From Methanobrevibacter woesei (lineage in GTDB: Archaea; Methanobacteriota; Methanobacteria; Methanobacteriales; Methanobacteriaceae), in the NCBI RefSeq assembly GCF_003111605.1, contig NZ_MZGU01000003.1, positions 1 to 64,000 of the forward strand: 64,000 nucleotides of DNA, written 5' to 3'. The translations under genes and the position numbers were made by a program. The notes beneath the pieces were generated by a model. That model had not been told where the DNA came from. It ran no database searches and saw nothing but the letters and a program-made list of their open reading frames with translations. Each line of letters begins with the position of its first letter. The first letter of the stretch is position 1. This document shows positions 29,411 to 38,103 of this stretch, in pieces.

Positions 29411-29483
29411 ATATTTAATTAAAAAATGTAATAAAGTATAAAACTAAGAAATGACTATTAATATTAAGTTTACATTCTAGGAA

Positions 29484-30140
29484 GTGGTTTCGATTATAGA
29501 ATACATAACCAACATTGTAAATATGTTTTTCATGAATTATGGTGCATTAGGTGTGTTTATAGGTACAGTCATTGAAGAAATTATAGCACCTATTCCATCA
29601 ACTGTTGTTATATTGGCTAGTAGTTTCTTTATGTTGCATTCTTTACCAATAAGTATTGAATCTGTTGGTTCTTTAGTTCTTTATATTGGACTTCCAGTAG
29701 GTTTCGGAATGGTTATTGGTTCTTCTGTAATATATGGATTATGTTATTATCTTGGAAAACCATTTGTTAGTAAATGGGGAAAATATCTAGGTCTTAAATG
29801 GGATGATATTGAAAAATTCAATAGAAAAATATCAAATCAAAAAAGAGATTCATTAGCCATCTATATCGCAAGAACCGCTCCTGTAATTCCAAGTGTAGCT
29901 ATTAGTGGATTCTGTGGTGTTGTAAGATATGATTTTAAAAAATATGTTGTTTTAACATTCTTCGGAGGATTCAGCAGAGCATTAATATTAGGATTTATTG
30001 GATGGCAATTTGGTGCTTATTCCCAAGATATCTCAGCACACATGGATAACTTGGAAAACATCATAATAATTCTAGTTGTAATAGCTGTTATAGCTTACAT
30101 TGGATATAAAAAAGTTTATAAAAAAAGAAATAAGGAATAA
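29484..30140 (+). CDS. DedA family (SNARE-associated/VTT) membrane protein
   Basis: The 218-residue polytopic membrane protein belongs to the DedA/VTT group, whose members move lipids such as polyprenyl phosphates across membranes. Signatures are GVFIGTVIEEIIAPIPSTVVIL near 22-43, the SVIYGLCYYLGKPFVSKWGKYLG loop near 75 and the arginine helix IYIARTAPVIPSVAISGFCGVVRY near 127-150, then a glycine-rich FFGGFSRALILGFIGWQFG. The GTG start is uncertain: AGGA ends almost at the codon, and an ATG 13 codons later would cut into the first helix. Confidence 0.85.
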   Translation: MVSIIEYITNIVNMFFMNYGALGVFIGTVIEEIIAPIPSTVVILASSFFMLHSLPISIESVGSLVLYIGLPVGFGMVIGSSVIYGLCYYLGKPFVSKWGKYLGLKWDDIEKFNRKISNQKRDSLAIYIARTAPVIPSVAISGFCGVVRYDFKKYVVLTFFGGFSRALILGFIGWQFGAYSQDISAHMDNLENIIIILVVIAVIAYIGYKKVYKKRNKE

Positions 30141-30154
30141 AAATTATTTATTCC
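30134..30154. terminator. Hairpin between convergent dedA-like and TarJ-like genes
   Basis: GGAATAAA and TTTATTCC pair perfectly over eight bases around a five-base loop. The element spans both stop codons and is followed by TTTTA on the plus strand, so it can serve both transcripts. Confidence 0.45.
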
Positions 30155-31166
30155 ATTTTAATACTATTTTTCCAAAATTAGATATGTGATCTCTATTAAA
30201 TGCTTCTTTTAAATCATCTAAAGAGTTAATCTCAATAGTATCGATTATAAGATTGCTTAAATATTTAAATAAATTAGGATTATCCTGTAATAAAGATATA
30301 ACTTCTATAAAATCTTCCCTTCCACTTCTACTATTACCTATAATAGCCAATCCTTTTTCTAAAACTAATCTTGTATTAATTGGAATTTGATATTCGCTTA
30401 CACCAAATAAAGAGATTACTCCTTGCGGATTTAAACAATTGATAATCTGGTCAATAGCTAATTGAGCAGCTTGTGAACCAACACATTCAAATGCATGATC
30501 TATTTTTAAATCATTTGGAACTTCATTGATTTTGAAAATTTTATCTGTAAAAGAGAATAAGTTTAAATTTTCTATATGTTTTCCAAATACATAAATTTCT
30601 GAGTTAGGATATAATGTCTTTAAAAGAAGAGCAGTGATATAACCTAAGCTCCCATCACCCCAAACACCTAATTTATCCTTTTTTGTAGCAGCTATTTTTT
30701 CAAATCTATTAATTCCATGAAAAGCTACAGATATTAACTCAATAAAAGAGGATACTTCAAAATCAAAATTTTCTGGAAGTTTAACAAGCCTATCATTTTT
30801 AATATTAATCAAATCCGCAGTGAATCCATCATAACCACTAGCTCTAAATTTACTGGATTCAAGATAGTTTTCAGAGATGTATTCATCAGATTCCACAGGA
30901 GTGTTTGGAATCATTACAACTTTATCTCCAACATCAAACTCTCCATTGTTATCATAGACAACCTCACCAATACCCTCATGGATTAATGCCATTGGAAGTT
31001 TTTCATCAAGAACATCAGATGGACGTTCCCCCTGATAATATCTTTGATCAGCTTTACAAATTGACAAAAAGGTAGGTCTTACAACAACATCCTTATTAAC
31101 ATCTATTTCGTCGTAAGCCTCTTCAAACAGTTTAGGAGAAATCAAACGATATACAATATTAATCAT
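30144..31166 (-). CDS. Ribulose-5-phosphate reductase (TarJ-like), zinc alcohol dehydrogenase family
   Basis: The 340-residue medium-chain dehydrogenase has a zinc-site cysteine and acidic residues in SICKADQRYYQGERP near 35-50. ALIHEGIGEVV near 61-71 contains the catalytic His-Glu, and the coenzyme site is LGVWGDGSLGYITALLLKTLYP near 165-186. SICKADQRYYQG is the pattern I associate with TarJ, which reduces ribulose 5-phosphate to ribitol 5-phosphate with NADPH. The structural zinc cysteines of classical ADHs are missing, as expected. It lies next to the cytidylyltransferase gene with no gap, the standard TarI-TarJ arrangement. Confidence 0.8.
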   Translation of the reverse strand: MINIVYRLISPKLFEEAYDEIDVNKDVVVRPTFLSICKADQRYYQGERPSDVLDEKLPMALIHEGIGEVVYDNNGEFDVGDKVVMIPNTPVESDEYISENYLESSKFRASGYDGFTADLINIKNDRLVKLPENFDFEVSSFIELISVAFHGINRFEKIAATKKDKLGVWGDGSLGYITALLLKTLYPNSEIYVFGKHIENLNLFSFTDKIFKINEVPNDLKIDHAFECVGSQAAQLAIDQIINCLNPQGVISLFGVSEYQIPINTRLVLEKGLAIIGNSRSGREDFIEVISLLQDNPNLFKYLSNLIIDTIEINSLDDLKEAFNRDHISNFGKIVLKWNK

Positions 31167-31874
31167 CTAATATCCACCTTTTAAAATAGTGTTAGCTAAT
31201 TTTAAATCATAAGGATATGTAATTTTAATATTAGTTACATCTCCTTCAACTAAAAAAACATCTTCATTGTTTAATGTGAAAATTTTAGCAGCATCTGTTA
31301 AAGAATCAATTTCCTCTTTAGAAAGATTATTGTAAAGAGAATCCAATTTATTAATTCTAAAAGACTGAGGAGTTTGACCCTGATAATAATGGTCTCTTAA
31401 AGGAATAGATGAAATTGTATCTCCATCTACACTTTCAACAATGGTGTCAGTTGCAGGAATAACAGTATCACAAGCCCCATATTCACTAGCCATTTTAATA
31501 TTATCTTCAATAATTCTATGAGATACAAAAGGGCGGACAGAATCATGAGTAACAATTATTGAATTATCATCAATAGAGAAATTACTTTTTATATAACTTA
31601 TAGCATTTCTAATTGTATCATTTCTAGTTTCTCCACCTTCTAAAACTATTATCTTATCAGTTTCCCCTTCAATATTTTTAATTAAATCAATAGTGGAATT
31701 TATAAAATTATTAGGAGTTAAAACCAAAATCTTATCAAATTTAGAATTAATAATGAACTTTTCAATAGTGTGAATAAGAATAGGTTTATCACCTAAATTC
31801 AAAAATTGTTTAGGAACATCAGAATTACCCATTCTTGAACCAACACCACCTGCAAGAATAGCTGCAAAAATCAT
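31167..31874 (-). CDS. Ribitol-5-phosphate cytidylyltransferase (TarI-like; IspD superfamily)
   Basis: The 235-residue nucleotidyltransferase has the CTP loop AAILAGGVGSRMGNSDVPKQF at 4-24, VTHDSVRPFV near 109-118 and the substrate part QGQTPQSFR near 165. IspD (methylerythritol phosphate pathway) shares this fold, but archaea use the mevalonate route and the adjacent TarJ-like reductase makes TarI the better call. Product: CDP-ribitol for a surface glycopolymer. Overlap with the next gene is nil: TarJ begins one base after its stop. Start: AAAGGTG before ATG. Confidence 0.78.
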   Translation of the reverse strand: MIFAAILAGGVGSRMGNSDVPKQFLNLGDKPILIHTIEKFIINSKFDKILVLTPNNFINSTIDLIKNIEGETDKIIVLEGGETRNDTIRNAISYIKSNFSIDDNSIIVTHDSVRPFVSHRIIEDNIKMASEYGACDTVIPATDTIVESVDGDTISSIPLRDHYYQGQTPQSFRINKLDSLYNNLSKEEIDSLTDAAKIFTLNNEDVFLVEGDVTNIKITYPYDLKLANTILKGGY

Positions 31875-31886
31875 ACTATAACACCT

Positions 31887-32510
31887 TTATTTATATTCAA
31901 ATACTACAAAATAATGAGATTTACCTTCAGGAATATCTTCACCAATATCCTCATTTAAATAAGTGATTTTAAGACCTTGTTTAGCAAAAACCTCTTCAAT
32001 ATCTTCTGGAGAACATCTAATCTGGAATGGAGGACCATGTTTTACATCTTGTTTTTTATAGTCCATAATAGCGATTCTCCCACCATTAGGTTTAATAATT
32101 CTTTTAAGCTCACTGCAAGCTTCATCCATTTTTCTCATTGCATTAAATCCATGAAATACATTGACAAGCAATACAACATCTAAAACATTATCATCAACAT
32201 CTATTTTGTCTGCAATATCAGATTGTACTGGAATAAGATTACCAACATTGTTTTCAGATTTGTATTTTTCCATATCTTCAACAGATGGTCCATAAACATC
32301 TAATGCATAAACAACACCATCAGGAAGCAAATCCAAAGCTTTAATAGCTACATGACCATCTCCACATCCTGCATCCATTAAAGTTTCATCTCCCTTAAGA
32401 TTCAACTCCCTTAAAATCTCATCAACATCTAAAAAGTCTTCACTTGATCTTCCTTGAATCCTGTGGCCATTAGCTGGCAATAAACCAGTGCTATTTCCCT
32501 TTTCAGCCAT
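31887..32510 (-). CDS. Class I SAM-dependent methyltransferase
   Basis: The 207-residue soluble enzyme of the ubiE/Methyltransf_11 type carries MDAGCGDGHVAIKALDL near 37-53 (SAM loop), then VLLVNVFHGF near 112-121 and RIAIMDYKKQ near 149-158. Substrate is unknown; the family includes arsenite and small-molecule methylases as well as RNA enzymes. The ATG at 32510 is chosen over an upstream GTG because that GTG is part of a GTGAT ribosome binding site four bases before it. It is in line with the tarI-tarJ pair (12-base gap) and may be co-transcribed. Confidence 0.75.
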   Translation of the reverse strand: MAEKGNSTGLLPANGHRIQGRSSEDFLDVDEILRELNLKGDETLMDAGCGDGHVAIKALDLLPDGVVYALDVYGPSVEDMEKYKSENNVGNLIPVQSDIADKIDVDDNVLDVVLLVNVFHGFNAMRKMDEACSELKRIIKPNGGRIAIMDYKKQDVKHGPPFQIRCSPEDIEEVFAKQGLKITYLNEDIGEDIPEGKSHYFVVFEYK

Positions 32511-32704
32511 AAGTATCACTAAATAATATATTACTTAAAAGAATTATTTAATAATATTGATGTTACAACTCTTCACTACATAAAAAAAGTTTTAATAAAA
32601 AGTGTAATAATTAAAAAAAAAGATTACCTGAAAAAATATCGCTTTGATAATAGTTAATATAAAAAATAGTTAAAAAATAAACAAAAAAGAGTTAGGAAAA
32701 AGGA

Positions 32705-32809
32705 TTATTTTTTCCAAGTTTGTTTTACTCCTCTTCCTCTTTTACTACCTGGTTTGGTATAACTTCTTTTTTGTCTGGTTCTTTTATTAGTTCCTTTAAC
32801 TTTTGCCAT
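32705..32809 (-). CDS. 34-residue basic protein (possible small ribosome-associated protein)
   Basis: A short frame encodes a protein starting MAKVKGTNKRTRQKRSY and ending VKQTWKK, with 15 Lys or Arg among 34 residues and no acidic residue. GAGGAATAAT lies just before the ATG. The composition resembles tiny ribosomal proteins such as L41e or the S30e core, but the sequence matches none that I can name. It stands alone between AT-rich gaps (32521-32704 and 32810-32953) where nothing else was found. The coding nature is supported by the ribosome binding site and the strongly non-random composition. Confidence 0.65.
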   Translation of the reverse strand: MAKVKGTNKRTRQKRSYTKPGSKRGRGVKQTWKK

Positions 32810-32953
32810 TATTATTCCTCATTTAATTTTGTTAATAAAATATAAAATCCCTATAATATAGAATTCCTTATAAGTTTGAAATAAATTTTTATAGTAAAAA
32901 TAGAATTTCTATAACATAAAGATATATAATCCTGAAAGTATTTATATTTTTTG

Positions 32954-34174
32954 TTATGTAGTATATTCTGCATTGATTTTTACATAATCATAAGTTAAAT
33001 CACAACCCCAAGCAGTTGCAGATTTATCTCCTGAATTTAAATCAACATTAACAATAATTTCTTCACCACACATAATCTCTTCAGCTATTTTAAGATTATC
33101 TGTTCCTTCAAATGCTAAAATTTCTCCTTCTTTTACCAAATCCACTGAATCCTCTTTATTACTTAAAGCAACAGAAATAATGTCCTGATTCATTTCAACA
33201 TCTGCATAACCTACAGCACAAACAATCCTTCCCCAATTTGGATCTCCTCCAAATACAGCTGCCTTAAATAATGATGAAGAAATAATTGACTTAGCTGCCT
33301 TCTTAGCATCTTCAATAGAACTTGCCCCACAGACATTAGCTTCAATAAACTTAGATGCTCCTTCACCATCTCTAACCTGCTTTTGAGCAAGCATTTTGCA
33401 GATATAATTTAATCCTTCTTGGAAATTTTTATCTATTTCACCATTATTTACAACATCAACATTGGATGAGCCATTTGCCATTAAAAGAGCAGTGTCATTG
33501 GTACTTTCATCACCATCAACAACAATCATATTAAAACTATCTTCAACAGCTATTTTTAAAGCTTTTTTAATGGATGAACCATCAATAACTGCATCAGTTG
33601 CTAAAAAACATAACATAGTTCCCATATTTGGAGCTATCATACCAGTTCCTTTAGTTATTCCACCAATATGAACAATTTCATTATTATCTAAAGTAATTTC
33701 AACTGCAAACTCTTTAGGAACAGTATCAGTTGTCATGATAGCTTTAGCTGCATCAAGTGAATTTTCAGGATTATTATCTAAATTAGAAAGAGCATTATAT
33801 GCCACATCTTCAATTATATCCATAGGCATTTTTCTTCCAATAACCCCAGTAGATGCAATAGCTATCTCTTCTTTAGGATAATTTAAATCTTTAGAAATTA
33901 AATTAACTAAATATTTACAGTCTTCAATTCCTTGTTGGCCTGTAAAACAATTTGCATTTCCACTATTAACAAAAACAGCAGATATTTTACCATTTTTAAT
34001 AACTTCTTTTGTATATTTTACTGGAGCTGCAGAAACTTTATTTGTTGTAAATACTGCAGAAGCAACACTATTTGGACAATCAATAATAGCTACACCATAT
34101 TTTCCATTACGTGATCCAGCAACTTTAACACCATTAACTGCACATAACCCTCCAGAAATATCTTTAATAACCAT
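32954..34174 (-). CDS. argJ: Glutamate N-acetyltransferase / amino-acid acetyltransferase ArgJ
   Basis: The 406-residue Ntn-type enzyme transfers acetyl from N-acetylornithine to glutamate. It self-cleaves before the Thr in KGTGMIAPNMGTMLCFLATD near residue 184 into alpha and beta chains. FVNSGNANCFTG near 69-80 and FGGDPNWGRIVCAVGYAD near 309 are family signatures. Whether it also accepts acetyl-CoA (bifunctional form) cannot be told. The start is preceded by GGTGAT. With argB it represents the acetylated ornithine route. Confidence 0.95.
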   Translation of the reverse strand: MVIKDISGGLCAVNGVKVAGSRNGKYGVAIIDCPNSVASAVFTTNKVSAAPVKYTKEVIKNGKISAVFVNSGNANCFTGQQGIEDCKYLVNLISKDLNYPKEEIAIASTGVIGRKMPMDIIEDVAYNALSNLDNNPENSLDAAKAIMTTDTVPKEFAVEITLDNNEIVHIGGITKGTGMIAPNMGTMLCFLATDAVIDGSSIKKALKIAVEDSFNMIVVDGDESTNDTALLMANGSSNVDVVNNGEIDKNFQEGLNYICKMLAQKQVRDGEGASKFIEANVCGASSIEDAKKAAKSIISSSLFKAAVFGGDPNWGRIVCAVGYADVEMNQDIISVALSNKEDSVDLVKEGEILAFEGTDNLKIAEEIMCGEEIIVNVDLNSGDKSATAWGCDLTYDYVKINAEYTT

Positions 34175-34205
34175 ATAAAATCACCAAAAAAGATTAATTA
34201 TTATA

Positions 34206-34442
34206 TCACTTCAAATACTTAGAATTATCTATTTCAGAGTTATAAGTTGTTTCATTTTTAACATAAGAATCAGAAGTCATCTCTTCAGTTACATTAACTA
34301 CAGTTGGTGTATTGTTAGTAACATTATCGGCAGATGCATCTTCATTAATAGCTATATCAATACCTACACCAACACCAATTCCAAATGCAATCAATGCAAT
34401 AACCATAAATGTTATAATAATACCATCATTTTTTTCTGACAA
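34206..34442 (-). CDS. Small single-pass membrane protein
   Basis: The 78-residue protein has a short charged N terminus, one hydrophobic helix with glycine zipper-like spacing (about 8-31, IITFMVIALIAFGIGVGVGIDIAI split over the membrane) and a Thr/Asn/Val-rich, probably external tail with several NxT sites. The start codon is TTG with AGGTTG upstream. It lies between argJ and the cyclase-like gene on the same strand. Not recognised. Confidence 0.5.
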   Translation of the reverse strand: MSEKNDGIIITFMVIALIAFGIGVGVGIDIAINEDASADNVTNNTPTVVNVTEEMTSDSYVKNETTYNSEIDNSKYLK

Positions 34443-34521
34443 ATAAACAACCTTTTTCTAATTTAATCTAAAAAACATATAACTTAACTTAATTATAATA
34501 AAATCTATTATAAATTTATTC

Positions 34522-35724
34522 CTATGAAATAACTGCATAAATAAGAGCGAATATTATCGCAACAAAACTAAATTCACCAAGCCCAATAACAGATAAAATG
34601 TAAGCAATTAAGAATACAAAGAAGAATACAGTAAATAATTCTCCTTTACGATTTTCAATTGAATCTATTAATGTTCTGAAGAATTCTGTTGGAACATTAT
34701 ATGCATATAAACCATTAGCTAATTCAAAAACCACTAAAGACAAAGGAGATGCAGAATTAATAGAATCAACTAACTGTGCTCTTTCACCAGCTTCTCTTCT
34801 ACTTCTTCCAACTCCAGCCCTGATTTTAGCACCATTATCAAGTGCAAACCAAGCAGCATCTAAACCAGCGCGAATAGCTAAATCTTTTGATGGGAATCTA
34901 GCTATAAAATCATCCCCACCTTCCCTATAACCTTCTAATTCACCTTCACACTCAGTTTCAATGAAATTTTTAATACTTGTCATTAATTCAACAAGTGTGT
35001 CTCTTCCATTTTTACTGATAAATTTAGTTGAATCAATTAAATCAATGAAAAGATAATTTTGATATTCAGTAGCACTAGATTTTCTAAGTTTAAATGGAGA
35101 ATCAAATACTAATGCATATTCACCACCAAGTTTAGTGAAAGCTATTCCTGGAAATTTACCTACTTCATTAGTATAATCTATAGATCTTTCAATTGATGCA
35201 GCACCAGTCATTCCTACAGCAGATATAATGTCTACTCCCCTTTCAAGACCAATACCAATAATCTCAACACCAACTCTAATAGCATCATTTTTACTTGGCA
35301 TCTTTGCAACTAATTCTGTTGAGCTCTTCTCTACTATTTCACCATGTTCATTTTCAATGATTTTTACAAATATATTGATTAAATTAGAGGGATGAGGAAG
35401 CTCTACATAGAAGTAACGATCACTACCCATAATAATGTTACTTACTAATGCATATTCTTCAATCTTATTTTCAGCTGCTTTAAGTTCATAGAAATTATAA
35501 TCTTCAGGTATATTTTCTTCACCAATATCACGTAAAAGATTTTTTAAAATACTATCAGTAGTTATCTCTGCTTTTTCAATTTCTAAAAGTGCTGTTTGAG
35601 TATAATTGAATAATTCAACATATTCAGTTTCAACCGGATTTGTTGGAAAAAACTTTGTACCTACACTAATAGGATTAAGTTTAGTATATAACTTAATCAA
35701 ATTATTAGTTAAGCCATTAGCCAT
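34522..35724 (-). CDS. Membrane-anchored tandem cyclase-like (class III/GGDEF palm) protein
   Basis: The 400-residue protein has two similar halves. The first (about 95-208) has ELVAKMPSKNDAIRVGVEI without clear metal residues. The second (about 220-345) has FIDLIDSTKF (D228, D231) and YREGGDDFIARFPSKDLAIRAG (D271, D272). This is the two-aspartate pattern of class III nucleotidyl cyclases and GGDEF-type palm domains, and IRAGVG follows. Two transmembrane helices (about 363-398) end the protein, leaving the catalytic part cytoplasmic. AAGGAGG eight bases before the ATG fixes the start and overlaps the end of the upstream RNase-like gene by eight bases. Activity is inferred from motifs only. 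GTP cyclohydrolase III, which also has two palm domains, is an alternative relative. Confidence 0.6.
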   Translation of the reverse strand: MANGLTNNLIKLYTKLNPISVGTKFFPTNPVETEYVELFNYTQTALLEIEKAEITTDSILKNLLRDIGEENIPEDYNFYELKAAENKIEEYALVSNIIMGSDRYFYVELPHPSNLINIFVKIIENEHGEIVEKSSTELVAKMPSKNDAIRVGVEIIGIGLERGVDIISAVGMTGAASIERSIDYTNEVGKFPGIAFTKLGGEYALVFDSPFKLRKSSATEYQNYLFIDLIDSTKFISKNGRDTLVELMTSIKNFIETECEGELEGYREGGDDFIARFPSKDLAIRAGLDAAWFALDNGAKIRAGVGRSRREAGERAQLVDSINSASPLSLVVFELANGLYAYNVPTEFFRTLIDSIENRKGELFTVFFFVFLIAYILSVIGLGEFSFVAIIFALIYAVIS

Positions 35725-36742
35725 CCCAGTTTCCTCCTTTTTCAAGATCTATTTCAAATTGACCTGGTTTTTCAAGCATAATATCTGGTTTAACAGAAAC
35801 AAAAGGAAATTTCCAAGACCCTAATCTTCCTGCAATAGTACTAGCTATATTTCTAGAGTTTTTCTTAATAAAAACCTCATCATAACGACTTACACGAATA
35901 ACAATATTAAATGGTGCATTTTCAGTTACTTCATCTGCAACCATAATATTCAATTCAAAAGTTCCTGGCCTTGTAAATAAATCATTACGAACAGCAACTA
36001 ATGGTTTCTTTTCAAGTTTTAATCTGTCTGCTACAGTAACAGAAATGCTTCCAGCATTTTTAACTACCATTTTATAATCTTTAGGGTGAACTAATACAAA
36101 AATTACATAAGGTGCAGCTACTTCCACATCATCTACCATGTCAACAATTTTGTTAAACATTGGTATTTTAGTGAAAATCTTTTCAATTTTTGAACTTACC
36201 TCACTTTCATTATCAATACGTATAATAGACTGCTTAGCTATGTTTAATGGGGAAATTTCTAACCCTTCTTTACCTTCATAAACTTCCCATTTTTTAAAAT
36301 TCAATTCTTTAATAATCTCATCAGAAATATGTTGTAAAATGTTTTTATCTCTTTTTGGTCTTTTAGTTTTTCCAATAGATAATCTACCATTTTCAATTAC
36401 AAAGGGAAGTCTAATAGCATTAATATTAGTGAATTCATCAGCATAATCCCTAAATTTATCATTAGATAAAATTCTTGCATTTTCATTAGAAGCTAATTCT
36501 AATATAAAATGATCTGCATCCATTCCTGCTGGAGCTTCCTCTACATTATCACTTTCCAGCAATTTTTCATACTTCTCTTTATCATCTATTTCATGACGAA
36601 GTGATGCATCAGCAATAATTACAAATTCATCACCACTTTCCTCTAATGCCTTAACTGCAGCCAAAATATTAGACATTAAAGGTTTAGAATCTTCTTTTTT
36701 ATTAGCATGAGCTACATTAGACGCATCGATAACAACTTTCAT
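35717..36742 (-). CDS. NYN/PIN-like (Zc3h12a-type) ribonuclease with duplicated C-terminal domain
   Basis: The 341-residue protein begins with a domain of about 125 residues that carries the acidic residues of Zc3h12a-type RNases: D6 in VIDASNVAH, D45 in IIADAS, D77 in GMDADHFIL, and D95 and D99 in SNDKFRDY. A KRPKRDK basic patch follows. The C-terminal half holds two repeats of about 60 residues, one starting APYVIFVLVHPKDYK (near 205) and one starting APFNIVIRVSRYDEV (near 274). Each contains a VxVxxDxxxxxPGxFExxI-like end. The repeats are not recognised. GGTGAT before ATG sets the start. The gene overlaps the cyclase-like gene by eight bases. Confidence 0.65.
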   Translation of the reverse strand: MKVVIDASNVAHANKKEDSKPLMSNILAAVKALEESGDEFVIIADASLRHEIDDKEKYEKLLESDNVEEAPAGMDADHFILELASNENARILSNDKFRDYADEFTNINAIRLPFVIENGRLSIGKTKRPKRDKNILQHISDEIIKELNFKKWEVYEGKEGLEISPLNIAKQSIIRIDNESEVSSKIEKIFTKIPMFNKIVDMVDDVEVAAPYVIFVLVHPKDYKMVVKNAGSISVTVADRLKLEKKPLVAVRNDLFTRPGTFELNIMVADEVTENAPFNIVIRVSRYDEVFIKKNSRNIASTIAGRLGSWKFPFVSVKPDIMLEKPGQFEIDLEKGGNWDG

Positions 36743-36887
36743 AAAAATCACCTAATAAACCTTTATGTGGCTAAAATAGTTAATTAAAGATTATATTAAA
36801 TGTTATATATATTAGTTTAATCATATATTTAAATCTAATCAAAATATGAGAAAATTAGAAAAAATTAGAAAAAAAGAATTAAAATAA

Positions 36888-37631
36888 TTAAAGAATGTTG
36901 CGTGGGTATTCACCCAACAATATTTTATCTCCAGCAACCCTATTAAGAACAACTTTAATAGATTCATCATCAATAAAATAAGTATTATATGAATTAGTGT
37001 CTTTACCTCTAAGCTTTTTAGAACAAAGAGAACCCGCATTAACAAATAATGTATTATTCATTTTCCATATATTAGGAACATGTTTATGTCCTGCTAAAAC
37101 CATATCTACTTCATGGTTCACTAAAGTTTTAAGAATGTCTCCTGCATCAGATAAAACATTACGTTCACGACCAGTCTCTGGAATTGGAATTACATGATGA
37201 TGAAGGGCAACAACAGAAAATCTTTCATTGACAACACAGTCATCCAATATATGATCCATCCATAATTGTTGAGGCCTTCCAATGTTTCCACTATCAACAT
37301 CCGGAGTACTACTATCTAAACCAATAACAACAAAATCATCATCTTTTGTTAATTTCCAACTTCTTTCACCAATTAACTCTTCAAAAGTTTGATGACCCAA
37401 ATTACGAGAGTCATGATTCCCAGGGACTGCAAATAAAGGTGATTCAAATCTACTTAAATAATCTTTAACAAGAAGATAATCACGATAATAACCTTGATCT
37501 GTTAAATCACCAGTTAAAACAATCATATCTGGTTGAAGATTATTGATTTCATCTACAGCCTGAAAGAAAACATCTTCATCAAACTCTGTGTGACTTACAT
37601 GTAAATCTGAGATATGTGCAATGATAGTCAT
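36888..37631 (-). CDS. Calcineurin-type metallophosphoesterase
   Basis: The 247-residue enzyme shows all phosphoesterase blocks: HISDLHVSH (6-14), VLTGDLTDQGYYRD near 38-51, AVPGNHDSR near 69-77, ALHHHVIP near 144-151 and LAGHKHVPN near 180-188. It should bind two metal ions and hydrolyse a phosphodiester or phosphomonoester. The layout resembles the Icc/cAMP phosphodiesterase branch, which is suggestive beside a cyclase-like gene about 1.2 kb away, though the substrate is unknown. It lies seven bases from the NAC gene on the same strand. Confidence 0.85.
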   Translation of the reverse strand: MTIIAHISDLHVSHTEFDEDVFFQAVDEINNLQPDMIVLTGDLTDQGYYRDYLLVKDYLSRFESPLFAVPGNHDSRNLGHQTFEELIGERSWKLTKDDDFVVIGLDSSTPDVDSGNIGRPQQLWMDHILDDCVVNERFSVVALHHHVIPIPETGRERNVLSDAGDILKTLVNHEVDMVLAGHKHVPNIWKMNNTLFVNAGSLCSKKLRGKDTNSYNTYFIDDESIKVVLNRVAGDKILLGEYPRNIL

Positions 37632-37637
37632 ATTACC

Positions 37638-37988
37638 CTATTGATTTAATTTTAAAATAGCTTCAGCTAAATCCCCATTAGTATCAATTAATGCTTGTTC
37701 AGCTTCATCTTTAGAAACACCAGCTTGATTAGCTACCATTTCAATATCTTCATCAGGAATAATTAATTCTTCCTCAATTTCTACTTCTTGAGCTTTACCA
37801 GTTACTTGGTAAGTCTCCTGACCCATAACATTCATTAAACTAACTTCAGCATTAGGAATGATTAATTCTTTATCTTCTAAACGAATGATAACTTCTTTAA
37901 CATTTTTAAGTTCTTTCATATCCATTCCCATTTTTTTCATTTGCCTTTGCATTTGTTTCATTTGTTTTGGATTCATTCCAGGTATCAT
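37638..37988 (-). CDS. nac: Archaeal nascent polypeptide-associated complex protein (NAC)
   Basis: The 116-residue protein has a basic Met/Lys/Gln-rich N terminus that contacts the ribosome (MIPGMNPKQMKQMQRQMKKMG without its tail), a NAC beta-barrel (about 30-75) and a C-terminal UBA domain (about 80-115, ANQAGVSKDEAEQAL). This is the full archaeal alpha-NAC homodimer layout. GGAG precedes the ATG. It probably leads the transcript that includes the metallophosphoesterase. Confidence 0.95.
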   Translation of the reverse strand: MIPGMNPKQMKQMQRQMKKMGMDMKELKNVKEVIIRLEDKELIIPNAEVSLMNVMGQETYQVTGKAQEVEIEEELIIPDEDIEMVANQAGVSKDEAEQALIDTNGDLAEAILKLNQ

Positions 37989-38103
37989 AATTAAACTCCA
38001 ATAATAATTTATTCATTAAGTTTTTTATTAATAATACTTATTAAATATTTAGTTTAATTATAAAAGAAGTAGAGTTTATAAAAAATATAAAAAATAAAAA
38101 AAT

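Noticed and set aside
31167-31874. IspD (methylerythritol phosphate cytidylyltransferase) annotation
   Set aside because: Archaea use the mevalonate pathway, and the abutting TarJ-like reductase makes the TarI assignment more consistent.
32520-32704. Small RNA in the gap next to the 34-residue gene
   Set aside because: No C/D or H/ACA boxes, no GC island and no stable stem.
34206-34442. Toxin or holin-like small protein beside the RNase/cyclase pair
   Set aside because: One membrane helix with an NxT-rich external tail gives no toxin or holin signature; left as unknown.
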